Assembly: GCA_905221605.1 (NCBI GenBank)
Contig: CAJNDS010002143.1
Location: 62,001 to 126,000 of the forward strand
Direction: 5' to 3'
From: Symbiodinium natans
Lineage: Eukaryota; Sar; Dinophyceae; Suessiales; Symbiodiniaceae
Length of the DNA stretch: 64,000 nt
In this document: positions 11,290 through 22,669 of the stretch, piece after piece
Layout: each line of letters starts with the position of its first letter
How positions within the stretch are numbered: the stretch's first letter is position 1
The notes under the pieces: model-generated
Databases searched by the model: none
The model's input: the letters and a program-made list of their open reading frames with translations, nothing else
Told to the model about the DNA's origin: nothing
Program-made: the position numbers and the translations under genes

Positions 11290-12420
11290 CTCTCCTCTCT
11301 CCCTCTCTCCCTGAGTCCTCCTGCTCAAGCATATCCTCGAACTCAGAGATCTCCATAAGCGCCTCGAAGGACAGGAGGTTGTTTTCGTCACAGGCCTGCT
11401 CAGGCAGTTTGCCGCAGATCTTGCGCAAGAGCAACAGACGTATACTGGCAACGCAGCTGCAGTGCCGCTTTACCTGTCGAAACAGCTGGGTGATTTCAAC
11501 GTTTTGTCTTCCTCCGCCGGCAGACCTCAGTCTCGTGCTTGGCAGCTGCAGACTTCTTGCGCGTATTCTGTGTCTTCTGCATGGCCGCAACACACATTGG
11601 GGACGCAACGGAGCCGCCAGGCCTTCTGTGCTGCGTGTATCCTCTTCATCCTCGACACCTGTGCAGCGTCGGGCGCTTTTTCACGAGAATGTATTACCAC
11701 TCCTGGCATGCCGTCAAGATGCTGTAGTCTTCCAAATCATCGTCTGTCTTTCCTGTAATGATCTCTTCGGCAAGCTTCCATGGAGGCTTCTGGTACTCCG
11801 GCACTTTGTCGGTCTGGCCGCGACTCACGTGCATCCCGCAGTGAGCATAAGTCGAAGCGACGCTGTCAACACACAAGGCCACTTCACACACTCATTCGCA
11901 ACTAGCCAGCAGAGCAAGAGTGCCGTACTTCATCTTCTGTTTTGGCTTCAGAGCTCTCGTGCTCAATTCTTGCACTTTCACTCCGACAGCAGGAGCATCC
12001 TCGAGCAGCTGCCTGCAGAAATTGTTTTGTCCGCAGTGCAAGTGTAAGGATGTTACACTGAAGATTCGTTCAACCGGTCAGGGGCGCTCATCGTCCAGAT
12101 TCCGCGTGTCCTCGTCAGATCTCAGACCAGGGTCATCCAGAGTATCAAGCCACCAACCCCATCAGCACATCTGTCCTCAAGACCCGTCTCTTCATCATCG
12201 TCGAAAACATCCATAGGAGGTGCCACTGCATCTTGCCAAAGAAAGGCATCCTGCTGCGCTCTCGCTCCCTGTGTGCAGCTCCACAGCTGAGGCTTTCACA
12301 TAAAACTTGTCATGCAAGAACTTGTTACACCTCTTTGTTTGTAGGATGCCTTCTTCATCCATATCTTCTTTATCTTGTAGATTGTAGATGCTACAGCACA
12401 CCTTTTTGGACCGAAGTCCT
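11290..12420 (-). CDS. Unassigned multi-exon gene with acidic and lysine-rich parts
   Basis: The best exons are 11907-12012 (VKVQELSTRALKPKQKMK, GC donor) and 11698-11813, which joins it in phase 0 and reads DKVPEYQKPPWKLAEEIITG, then DDDLEDYSILTACQE, ending at a strong GTAATA donor. Further segments on the same strand encode a Lys-rich exon near 11535-11580 (KTQNTRKKSAAAKHETE), an acidic exon VEDEEDTRSTE, and near 11300-11440 ICGKLPEQACDENNLL with FEALMEISEFEDMLEQED. Upstream, around 12080-12240, acidic pieces include MDVFDDDEETGLED. The mixture of acidic and basic low-complexity exons recalls nuclear or chromatin-associated proteins, but no family was recognised. Order and phase are certain only for the two named exons. 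Confidence 0.45.
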
Positions 12421-13551
12421 AGTCTCACCGGACACGAGCGGGCCAAAGCGAAAGGGAGCGATTGTGGCCGCGACTGCTGCGCTGGAATCTGCGTGGGACT
12501 AGCACGATAATCCACACGATTCGAGGTCTTCCGATTCAACACGTGTCCCATCTACTTTGCCTGCCTGTCGGGGGTTGCATGTTTGTACGATAGTGCCCTG
12601 CCTCATGGCAAAGAGGACGAAACTGTAAACATGAGAATGGCAGCGTCAATCTGGATTCCTTCACCGCCCTTTTTTGACTATCTCCCACTTCTACCCACCT
12701 TCACCATGGCCCGAACATGTCCCGAATTGGTGGGATGACGATGGCACCCTGGCCAGCAAACCCTGAAATCTTGTACCAACAATGTCAATGCCCGACCGAT
12801 GGACCCAAAACGAACTCCGCACAGAGAGGTGTTCTGTTTTGAGGTCCTTACAGACTCTTTGCGCGGTCATGGACCACTTACGAAACTCTGCAGTTGACCC
12901 TCGAAGGGCCCCCCCTGAGGCCCTATGTAACGTTGTGAAGCCGTGGACCTTCGATGCTTCTGCCTTTGCATGAGAAAAAGCTGCGCGCAGGCCGCACCAA
13001 GGCGGGGCGCGTTAGCGTCAACATGTTTATCATCGAAACAAGGGCGCAAAAAGACGTCTTGGCTCGAGATGACCCTTTTCCTGGCTCTGCTCTTATCCGC
13101 CGACCTTGCCAGCACTGTTGAAAGGACCCCAATGTCTTTAAAGAGCTCCCTGCCGCTCCCCCCCCCCTCTCCTATTGAAGTCGGCGTAAAAGGGCCCGGG
13201 TAGATAACGGAACTTGATCAGCGAAACAACGGTTTGAAGGCGGGAGATGCTGTAAATGTCAGTGGTCTGGGCTTGCGTGAATTGAAAATCAGGGTGGTTC
13301 TTCGCAAATGCCAGTCATGTTGGCATGGGTTGAACTGTAAACTTACTACACCCCCACCAGTATCCAGCATTCTGGAAGCATTCTCGCATGCGACTGTGCA
13401 AACGAGCCAGGCAATCATATAGCTTTAGCACGTCGTTGTACCAGCCGCCTTAGAAGGTCGGAATTCACAGGAATGTGGCGGGTACTCTGACTTGAGCGTC
13501 TCCACCAGACTCGACAGCCGCACTGCTCTGCTCTGGGCCAAGCACAGAAGC

Positions 13552-14090
13552 CCTCAAAATCTACGGGCTCATCGGGGTCGCCCCAAATCACCTTCAGCTC
13601 CTCCAGGTTGGCGGCTCCCTCTTCCAGGACCGCATCCACCCCCTCCAAGCCTCACCCGCTCGACAGTTGAGCGGAGCATTGGTATATTGCTGGGGGAATG
13701 GGGCGAAGGAGGGGAATGGGATAATGAGGGGGGGGGGGGGTCATGACTGCTCAATTCATTCCGACCAGGTTTTGCAGCATGTACGGTGCTTCGGCCGCAC
13801 GCAGCTTCACTGCAAAATATTGCAAAGCTGGTCCTGTTTTGTTTAGACCTGGGCTGCACACTTGCAGCTTGGTCGAAGGTCACCAGGTCTTTCCCCTTTG
13901 AAGCCGCATCAAAAAGCGACTGCCTCACAATTACGAACAAATTTGGAGGCAGATATGTGACAAGCCGGATCAAGCACATCAAGCAGGCAAGCACGAATGG
14001 GCCCAGGGTGATCAGAGATACCCCAAGATTGCGAATCGTCTGGGTCTCCAACAGCTCTTCTTCAGTGAGTTCTTCCTTCTCCCTCAGACT
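13552..14090 (-). CDS. Membrane protein with EF-hand-like segments (partial)
   Basis: Exon 13869 to about 14087 begins with a charged helix (REKEELTEEELLETQ), followed by a membrane segment (LITLGPFVLACLMCLIRLV). It then reads LPPNLFVIVRQSLFDAASKG and KDLVTFDQ, ending before a GC donor. Exon 13552-13642 continues in the same phase with VDAVLEEGAANLEELKVIWG and DPDEPVDFE before another GC donor. GKDLVTFDQ and DEPVDFEGF resemble the ends of EF-hand loops, although full calcium loops are not visible. This arrangement is common in dinoflagellate signalling or channel proteins, but the family is not identified. The gene continues on both sides. Confidence 0.55.
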
Positions 14091-14099
14091 CCACGCCGT

Positions 14100-15330
14100 T
14101 TCGCATTATTGAAAGACACAGCTCGTGTTTGTGTTCACGAACTGCTCGCCGACTGTGCGCTCCAAACAGCAGAGCTACGGACAGAGTTTCTATGGTGGTG
14201 CCAGCCATGACCACCTCTTCAATCGCATGCAAACAATTTGGACATGGCAGCAGGAAAAAATCGTTGACGGCACGTCCATGCTATCAAATCTCGCCTTGCA
14301 GCTCTTCACGGTCCCACTTGCCCGAAGCCTGTCATGTCTGTGCGAAGAGGTGCCTCCTTACATCTGAGGGGAGCTACATGGCCCTTCGCATGGGCCCGTA
14401 AATGGGGACCCCTTATATACGGACATATACCCCCTCATATCCCCGACAAAACCCAAGGGCCCATGGCTCACAACCCGTCAAACGAAGTAAGGACCACAAT
14501 GAGTAAGCGACCATGCAACTATGCTTAGGTTACTGTGGTTAGAGACTTAGCACCAGAGCTCCAGTTCGCTGCCTCCTGCGGATTCCAGATGCTGCCACTC
14601 CGCCGATGAGGCATGGTACTGCTGCCGCGGCCACAGTCTGCACAGACTGCAGCAGAGTCAAGTGACGTCATGCCGCTAGAGCCTCTTTCCAAACATGTTC
14701 GATGAACTTTGAACGGTTAATCCAAGAATTAGGAATCAACTACCGACAGGGCTACTGTCTGGGTCCAAGCCCTTCGCAGCCTTTGTGCCGTGGCCGTTCC
14801 TGCACATGCAGAATTTGCCGGTCAGTCGGAGGCACACGAGGCATGTGCTCGCCTATGTCCTCTCTCGGTGTAGGGTCTTGCCTTGAACAAAAGCTTTCAA
14901 GCTCCAACTTTAACAGACAATGGAATACTAAGCGGTGCCTGTAAAGCTGGTGCTCGCAGAACTGTCTGCGGCTTCTGCACCGTCCTCCCACATCTGTAAG
15001 GCACAGCATGATGACAATTTGGCGAAGAAGGTCTGTGATGATCTACGACACTCAGGTCCCCACAAGAGAGAGGCCCCCGGCGTTGGCATGACCACGGCAG
15101 CCATGGCTGCTATTCTGTCTTGACGCCTGTCTATACTATACATAGCTCATGATCGTGGACTTTTCAGTCATCTTTTGCTGCACCGATCCCAGTGATTTTC
15201 TAGCTAAGTCAATGTTCGTTCAGATCTAACGTTGAAAGCTGAAAGCAAAAGCTTGCAATCGACCTCAATGATGAGGAAAGCAGGCCAAACTTCATCATAA
15301 CACGGGACGACACGCCATCTCGTGGGCAAT
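14100..15330. other. Stretch without a confident gene
   Basis: The sequence between the membrane/EF exons and the methyltransferase exons was searched for a continuation of the methyltransferase (a PGG strand followed by HDFM) and none was seen. A weak minus-strand candidate near 14930-15010 reads MWEDGAEAADSSAS and ends in TAG. Plus-strand frames over the same bases are also open, so no call is made. Confidence 0.4.
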
Positions 15331-15339
15331 CCATGTCAC

Positions 15340-16098
15340 CTTGAAAGCATTCTTGTAGAGGGGCAGGATGACGCTCTCAGGGACGGAGCCGCTGATGTAG
15401 GACTTGAAAGTTCCAGACGGCTCAATCACAGTGGTTCGATGACATGTTGCAGATGAAAGCTGCATACCACGGTAGCGGGTTCCTACTTCTAAGATTTTCC
15501 AAGTACAGGGCCATCAGCACGATGTCGTAGTTACTGTCACTAACCTCATCACATGCGCTTGCTAATGCGCTCTCTCATGCGCTCTCATGCATTCCTTGGA
15601 TGGCAAGGCCGAGTCTGCCACCGGCCAATCTGGGCTTGTCGCGTCAAGCTCCACAAAATTCACACGGTCCTGAATGTCCTGCAAAGCGGTCAGTGCTTCT
15701 GCTGCCTCTCCGGACGGTGTCGCTATGTCTTGCTGAGAGGTCTCCTGAGGCTGCTGAGCCTTGATGCCCTCACCTGTTCGACACACCTGGCATCCGCAAC
15801 TCAGACAATTGCAGACTTTGGAAGTTCTGACCACATGCATTCGATTCGCATATGTTCGCCGCGCCTCTGGCAACTCCAGCACTGTTGATTTGAGGCCCGG
15901 GGTGGCCTGCATCAATTCTGAAACAGCGACCAAGTTACCGAGCTCATCTTTTCGGTACCTCGGTGAAAACGTATGAGAAAGCTCCAGAGCCACCTGCACA
16001 GGTTTGGGTCAGGTTTGAGCTTGGGCTCTCGAACTCAACCTTCTGCGACTCCCGCCTCCAACGTCAAGCATGGAATTGATTCCACCAAGTTCGAGCTT
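15340..16098 (-). CDS. SAM-dependent O-methyltransferase, 5' half (six exons)
   Basis: Exons 16056-16098, 15959-15993, 15865-15906, 15622-15705, 15512-15544 and 15340-15402 join with fully consistent phases. The first two give motif I, LDVGGGSGAFSYVFTE. The third gives ATPGLKSTVLELPE and the fourth IQDRVNFVELDATSPDWP. The fifth gives YDIVLM and the sixth SYISGSVPESVILPLY. This is the SAM-binding half of the same family as the exons at 5056-5785 (glycine loop, acidic residue in VLELPE, then D-IVLMSY). GC donors end exons 1, 3 and 5; GT donors end 2, 4 and 6. The next expected exon (the PGG strand and HDFM) is not found in the following 1.2 kb. The N-terminal dimerisation domain upstream of 16098 was not resolved. 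The substrate is unknown. Confidence 0.75.
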
Positions 16099-16732
16099 CT
16101 TCCGCACAAGGTACCTTGCACCAGGTCAGCATTGCTGGCTTCAAGGGCAGACGTGTGGAAACAAACGGGATAACACAAGCCATGCGCCGTGACGTAGTCT
16201 GGTGGGTGTGAGGATTGTTGCAGGTCTAGCTACCTTTGTTTGGCTTGCCTTGGCGTCTGCCAGTTCATATTTCATTCAAGCCACCGAAACTCATTTTGTC
16301 ACTGCATCTATGGGACCTTCGCTGATCCATACTGCACCTTCAGGACTTCCCCCGCGCTTTGGCCATGAATCCCCTTGCCTTTGACAACTTCCTATGCCGA
16401 GGTGACGGTGCCAGAATGCCCGGATTTAGGTTTCCATACAATGGTAGCAGCATCTGTGCAAAGAAAGACATCCTTACAAGCACAACACAAGCAAGGGGAA
16501 CTTGGCGGTTGCCACGGATCCGTTGTGCTGTGCCTGCACTACCAGCGTCTAGAAACTGGTTGGCCCTCCCTTTCTGCTGCTCAGCTATGGTACAACCGCA
16601 GGGCTCGGCATGGAAGGAGCAGCAGTCGTTTTCATTTTTGCCCAGCGAAGAAATCGTCATTGCCAGTTCGGTAGTTCGTTCAGCCGATGCCGAAAGATGT
16701 ACCGCCACACCTGGGCCAGGTCGTGTGCACGG

Positions 16733-16800
16733 CTATAACAAACTCCAACAACTCCGACAACCGACAACTCCAACAACTCCAACAACTCCAACCTTTGTAG
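16733..16800. repeat. Short CAACAACTC tandem repeat
   Basis: Repeats of CAACAACTC/CAACTCCGA lie just downstream of the last NMNAT exon recognised, within its possible intron or 3' end. They are probably a young minisatellite. Confidence 0.7.
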
Positions 16801-18709
16801 CCAAGTTCACAATAGCACACATTATGTTTCCAGCCTTGTCGTGCACTAGGTAGCGGATGCTCTCTCCATGGGCTAGATGCTTTCGCACGGCTGAAGAGCT
16901 GATGCCTGCGGTTCCGCCACAACACAACAAGAGGGCTCTGATGCGAAGCAATGCTTCGTGTATCTTCAAAGCCTCCAAACGGGCCAACCCTGACTTCAAC
17001 CGAGAATGAGGAGAAAACCCGCACAATGCATCAACGTGACACAAGTCTGGGAGTAAGAATATCTGGCCGGGCGATCTACAATGCAATGCGCATTCGGTAT
17101 TTTTTGTTTTAGATGGGCATACATGATACAACGTACTCGTTGTTACTAGTACTGACGAGGGAGGCGGTGACAATGGTGGGCAGCATGGTAAGCATGGCCA
17201 ACTGTCGAGACTTTCTGTGGACACAGAATTTACGCCTGTATGTTCAATGAACCGAAAGTGCCTGTGCGAATGCGAGGTTGTGCTATAGTGATGTTGTCTT
17301 TGTGTCGATCCAGAAGTGGACACTGCCGCACCTTGCATGCGGGATACGCACTGCTGAGGCCTGCTGCTCCAAAAGTATCGACATACCGAGGCAGCGGCAA
17401 AGGCCTCTAAGTCCTGATCATCGCGCCCAACAACCACCACACCATGTTGCCCAAGGATGACCTTGCCATGGACGCAGTGTATTGAACTGTTGCACCTCTT
17501 CTGTAAAACCAGGAGCCCACTTGCCTCGAGTTCTTCATCTTGCCATACTCGGGTTCCATTCTCTGTGGTTGCATTGAAAGACTCAAGCACATCCCCACCA
17601 CATAGCATCACCTGCAGACATATGCAGAAAATACCACCTAAGCATGGCCAAAAACCAGATGATGCAACTGTGCATGCCCAGCCGGCTGACCAGCCGAATG
17701 TTGCCAGGCACAGGCCGCGAACTGCCGATGGATACTTTGACCTGCTAAAGCTGCGAAGTTCTATAGAAATCTATCAAGGGGTGCAGCGACATGATCCCTC
17801 TCCAAGCTGTCCTTTGCAAGCTCTGCAGCAAAACGGGATACGACCTGGGCAACTTGTACTTAGAAGGCTGCGTGTCACGACAATGGTCTGCATGGTCTGC
17901 CAGCAACCACAAGGATCCTAAGGTCCTAAGGCAAAGGCATCGACAGTCGGAGTCCATGTGCTTTGACATGTGCATTCCCAACCTTTGTGAGCTGCTTGTG
18001 GGGGAGGCCCACTAGGTTGCAGCTTGCTACACGGTCACTCCAACATGCAATTCAGGCGCCATCTGCCATCAGCCAGTCAGAATCCGAAACTGCTGCCTCC
18101 ACCCTTGACTGGGGGATGCAATAAGTACGACAGAAATAGGAGAGCACAAATACAAAGCTGCTGGACTCGGTCTGCATGCTGTCTGGGCAGCATGCATTTT
18201 CAGGCGGTGCTGTGCGGGCGCCAGTGTTACCTCACGTACATTATCGTATATTCAAGCCAGGGCCACCCCATGACTTCACGTTGTGTCTAAGCGCTAAGCG
18301 CCCTGCTTTGCCATACGCGTCATGGACTGGCGACAAGTATCCTCCCACCACCGAAAATTTACCTGCCGTCGACCACCAAGTCGAGCTGTTTTTGATGTGC
18401 GCCCTCTCTGCAGAGACACGCCGAAAACCTGGCCTGAACCAACACGCTCAAAAGCGTCGCGTGCCTGGCGGAGAGGCGATCTGAACGGATATCGCATCGA
18501 ACAGACTTGGCAAGTCCGTCCGCGTCTCCTCCTCAAACATGCGGAGGTGAAGCAGCGTTGGCGGCCTCATTCTCAAGTCCCTTGGTGCCCCTCCTTCATC
18601 TCCTGCTCCTAAGACGGATCTTAGGAGCTCTGCTGGTTGGGGCTGAGCCGTCCACGAGAAGGAGCCGGGAGCAAGAATCGCAACGGGAATACGGCCTCCA
18701 GACTCTGGC
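16793..18709 (-). CDS. NMNAT: Nicotinamide/nicotinate mononucleotide adenylyltransferase
   Basis: NMNAT condenses NMN or NaMN with ATP to make NAD or NaAD. Exons were read at 18656-18709, 18532-18565, 18434-18464, 18295-18362, 18060-18108, 17525-17611, 17387-17461 and 16793-16905. The first two give APGSFSPPTLLHLRMFE, the GSFNP..H nucleotidyl-transferase motif with Ser for Asn. Then come ARDAFERVGS, VVGGYLSPVHDAYGK, SDSDWLMAD, MLCGGDVLESF (family LCGaDlLESF) and VILGQHGVVVVGRDDQDLE. The last exon has the C-terminal signature ISSSAVRKHLAHGESIRYLV (family ISST.iR..l..g.SirYLv). Phases agree for the first five exons and for the pair 17525-17611/17387-17461. Two links, one near 17.7-18.0 kb and one before 16905, plus the exact start and stop, are unresolved. 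If the last exon is read through, a stop lies at 16733. Several donors are GC. Confidence 0.85.
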
Positions 18710-18844
18710 AACAGGCGTTGAATATTCTGGCAGGGGTACTCTTTTCAAGGGAAGTGAGAAGCCAAGATTCCAACCATCTTCTACATGGAGCTTCAACTTT
18801 GATATCGGCAGCTTGCAAGCATGCGAAGCTCCGCAGAAAGCCTT

Positions 18845-18868
18845 AAGCCCAACGTCAATGTTGGGCTT
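18845..18868. other. Perfect hairpin, 9-bp stem
   Basis: AAGCCCAAC, loop GTCAAT, GTTGGGCTT. It lies about 0.14 kb upstream of the first recognised NMNAT exon. No T-run follows, so it is not a bacterial-type terminator. Its role is unknown. Confidence 0.8.
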
Positions 18869-19282
18869 TGGGACAGGGAGTAAAGCAGGAAGTCGGGTTG
18901 GGGGTCTTTGGTCTTCAGATTTGAGGTCGATTCAAACCTGTGGTCGATGCTTGCACACCTGGCGCCTCCTACAGCATAGAGTGAGTTGCATTACATGAAC
19001 ACGTGATTTTGCAAGGAGCACAAGGGAACCAAACGATCAATCAAAATCCCTGTCACTCACCATGAATTTTTTGGCCACCAAGCCAAAAGGAAAAGAAGGT
19101 TTTTTGCCGGAGGCACATTACTACTTTTCTACTTCTAATCCGACTCATACTCCTACTCCAACTGCTACTGCAACTGCTGAAGCTACTGTTACTAAGAATC
19201 AGAACTAGCAAAAGTGGGAGTGGCGGTAGCAGTAGAAAAAAGTAGAATGTGGAAAAGATAGCGGACAGCAGATAAGATAGCG

Positions 19283-19400
19283 TCGTCGTCGTCGTTGTTG
19301 TAATGGTAGGAGTGGCAGTAGTCGTAGTAGTGGTAGAAGTGGTAGTAGTGGCGGTGCTGGTCGTCGTAGCAGCAGTAGCCGTCGTCGTCGTGGCACTCGT
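19283..19400. repeat. Degenerate GTC/GTA trinucleotide repeat
   Basis: GTCGTC, GTAGTAGTGG and GTCGTAGCAG triplets form a degraded trinucleotide microsatellite related to the large TAG/GCA array at 20.8-21.6 kb. Confidence 0.85.
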
Positions 19401-19440
19401 CCAGGAGGAAAATCCGCAAAGTACACAAGTGGCATCATAC

Positions 19441-20660
19441 CTCGTCGCTGCCTCAATTCCGATCTCAATTGCCTCCAAGCTTCTCTGTCATTTCTGTCAA
19501 CATCCGCTGATGCCATTGATGATGGCCTTTTCACACATGATGGGGCACATTGCATTTGGACGTCGTTCGCCAAGCCAGGGCTCCGGCTCTGTACTGTGAG
19601 AGCTCGTGGCACAGGCTGCCATCATGACTGTTGCCATGGTGGCCGTCGCCGTAGCGCGATTCCTGCAACTCCATCGCCAAAGTCTGCCTCAACGGATAGA
19701 CATGTTTCGCATACAGCCATTGGAGCTATGTCAAGCTATGCGTCAGCCTCGGTCCGGCCTCTGTGCCATCTTTGAGCACCGCAACCAGACCATGTGTGAA
19801 GCGCGCCAACGCGGATGGACATGTCTCAATCTGTCTCCAGATGATGGGCTACTGTCCGCCATTTCGATCTTCAGTGAAAGTGCTTGCTGCAACTTTTCGA
19901 TAAGTCTGTACAGCTGGAAGGCTAAGCCTGGGTTTCTGTCTCCTGCTAAACTTCGTTGCTACAGGGTCGCCGAGCCATATTTGGTGTCGCTATGCTTCAC
20001 GGACATGGCAACTGAAGAAAGGAACCACATGCGCGCATATTGCTTCAACACCTGGGCGCCAGTCACGCACAGCAAACGTGAGTCGAAGGCCTGCGTGTAG
20101 GTCTTGGCAACTTCTGGATCAGAGAACCAGGACCTGGCCAAAGGAGGTGCATGTATCTGTGCAACTTGAGATGCTCAAAAGTGTACTGAACCAGGATGTT
20201 GAAACCCGCCCGTTTGTTCCCTTTGTTGTTGATGTAAGTTTCGCGCACTCTTAGGGTCTTCGCATTGTTCAGCATCGCTTGCCGCATGACCCTCCCACAA
20301 CGCCAATAGGTCTGTTGAGGCATGCGCATGTGTGCCAAGCACACGGCCAGAATGTCTGCAGCCAAGGTCAGCAACGAAGAGGGCTGCAAATGCTAGTCTT
20401 CACGAAACATCCCCTGTCCTGAGGCTGAGATGAACTGATCAGGAAAATCTCGCCGCCAAGTCGTGCAGCACAGCGAGAGATGGTAAGCGGCAGGAATCGT
20501 TTAAGCAGAACAAGAAGCATAAAGTACATAAACCACGTGCCGACGCTGTGCCAACCAGCACTCACGAGACCGCCCGACAGCTTCGGCGATCTCCGAGAGT
20601 AGACAAAACGCACGGTAAGCTCTGCATGCCCCGGCTGCTGGACAGCTTCGCAGAATGGCA
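19441..20660 (-). CDS. Unassigned multi-exon gene(s)
   Basis: Exon candidates in transcription order: about 20480-20660 with a hydrophobic stretch (VGTWFMYFMLLVLLKRFL); a segment near 20180-20300 reading LNNAKTLRVRETYINNKG; then SWFSDPEVAKTYTQAFDS joined in phase to AMSVKHSDTKYGS after a strong TTCTTCAG acceptor; LYRLIEKLQQALSLKIEMAD after CCAG; FTHGLVAVLKDGTEAGPRLT; LRQTLAMELQESRYGDG; and a bounded exon 19441-19493 reading NDREAWRQLRSELRQRR with a GTATGA donor. These are clearly protein-like, but whether they form one gene or two is not certain. No family was recognised. The gene runs toward a trinucleotide repeat at 19283-19400, which would lie in its next intron. Confidence 0.45.
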
Positions 20661-20770
20661 ACGCAGGATAGCAAACAGCACAACCCCGCCTCTATGAAAG
20701 GGTGACGGATCAAAACTAAACAGGAGGATCAACAAAGTCAAACAGAATCAGAGATGGTGGAGGTGGTGCT

Positions 20771-21585
<815 letters not shown>

Positions 21586-21599
21586 AGTAGCGGAGGACC

Positions 21600-22190
21600 A
21601 GGCTCCCCCATAGCCGCGAGCACCAACAGTGCTGAAACAGGGCTGACGCTGGTTGCCTGAAGTCCCGGTGCCCGGTCTGTTTCTTAGCGGGGAACTACAC
21701 GATGGGGTTCCTCGAGTGCTTTGCGTGATCTAATCTATGCAAAGCAATTGTTCACAGAAGTGGTCCTTCAATGCTCGCTCACCTGGACATTTCTATAGAC
21801 TCTCCTTGACAATCAAGGCGGCTTTGCGCGTAGCTCGGAGCTTTGCCGGTTGTCATGACTTCTGGAAGCGCTCCCATCCGATGGTAGAACTGCCAGGTAG
21901 GTGTGCGTGCGAAACTGCGCAGGTCTGCCAAAGCTGCCAAAGCTGCTGTCCTGACGTCCAATCTGGTACTGCAAGTAATCGCCGTAGTAGTGTCTCGAGG
22001 AAGACACCTGCGGATGGTGCAATGGGTCGCGCGGAGTACAGACCCCATGCCAAGGGTTCCGACCATGTACTGAGAAGTGTTTGGCGACAAGGTGTACAGA
22101 CCCTCATCGCTGCGGCGCAAACACTTCCTGGGCTGAAGCTTTCTCAGCTTGTGAGGATTCCACCATTCTCATGCAGCGGTTGCAGTGGCT
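21600..22190. other. Uncertain coding stretch
   Basis: Between the trinucleotide array and the next exon all three minus-strand frames contain protein-like pieces, for example RSDEGLYTLSPNTSQYMVG and HYYGDYLQYQIGRQDSS. No junctions could be fixed, so no gene is called. Confidence 0.3.
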
Positions 22191-22198
22191 AAGCCTGG

Positions 22199-22492
22199 CT
22201 AAGCCTCGAGCACGGCTGTCAAGGCAGTCAGCAAAGTCGTCAGCCTCGGGCCTTCGACACCACAGGCCTGAGTCATGTTTAGCCCCATGCCTTGAAGTGA
22301 AAAAACACGCATCAACTCTTCAACGTGCTGGACTCCAAAATACTGCAATAGACTCGCTAGACACCCATTGGTAGCGTTACGCATGTCTACACATGTTTCA
22401 TTGCCCAGCTCCTGCTGCACATCTTTGGCAGCACATCCTTTCTCGCCAGCGGCGGCTATCTGGCGCAGATGCATCGAGAATGCGCAACGCAC
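22199..22492 (-). CDS. Unassigned exon, probably C-terminal
   Basis: A minus-strand frame of about 97 codons ends in a stop at 22199. It reads AAKDVQQELGNETCVDMRNA, LASLLQYFGVQHVEELMRVF and then TQACGVEGPRLTTLLTALTA. It has balanced composition, amphipathic helices, three cysteines and possible N-glycosylation sites (NET, NAT, NMT), which would fit a small secreted or lumenal helical protein. No family was recognised. It stands directly before the telomere-like tract, so it would be the gene nearest to that tract. Confidence 0.45.
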   Translation of the reverse strand: MRCAFSMHLRQIAAAGEKGCAAKDVQQELGNETCVDMRNATNGCLASLLQYFGVQHVEELMRVFSLQGMGLNMTQACGVEGPRLTTLLTALTAVLEA

Positions 22493-22669
22493 TTCCAGCG
22501 AACTTTACTCTCAGAAAGTGTCATAGTTGACTTGGACAAGCGGTGGGAGCCAGAAGCCAGGGGTTTTAAGTTGAGAGTCAGGAGAGCGGCAAGGTGTGAC
22601 AAAAGCAATGTCATTGTCCATGCGGTTTTGTACTTGCAGCCTGTAGGCTTCGGCTGCTGAAACCTTTAA

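Noticed and set aside
11218-11330. CTCTC-rich stretch as a promoter element
   Set aside because: It is simple pyrimidine sequence continuous with the TTTC tract and at the end of an acidic exon; no start site nearby.
14928-15143. Candidate PGG exon to complete the 15.3-kb methyltransferase
   Set aside because: It reads TPGASLLWGPE without the HDFM motif or the following GP..ALW exon.
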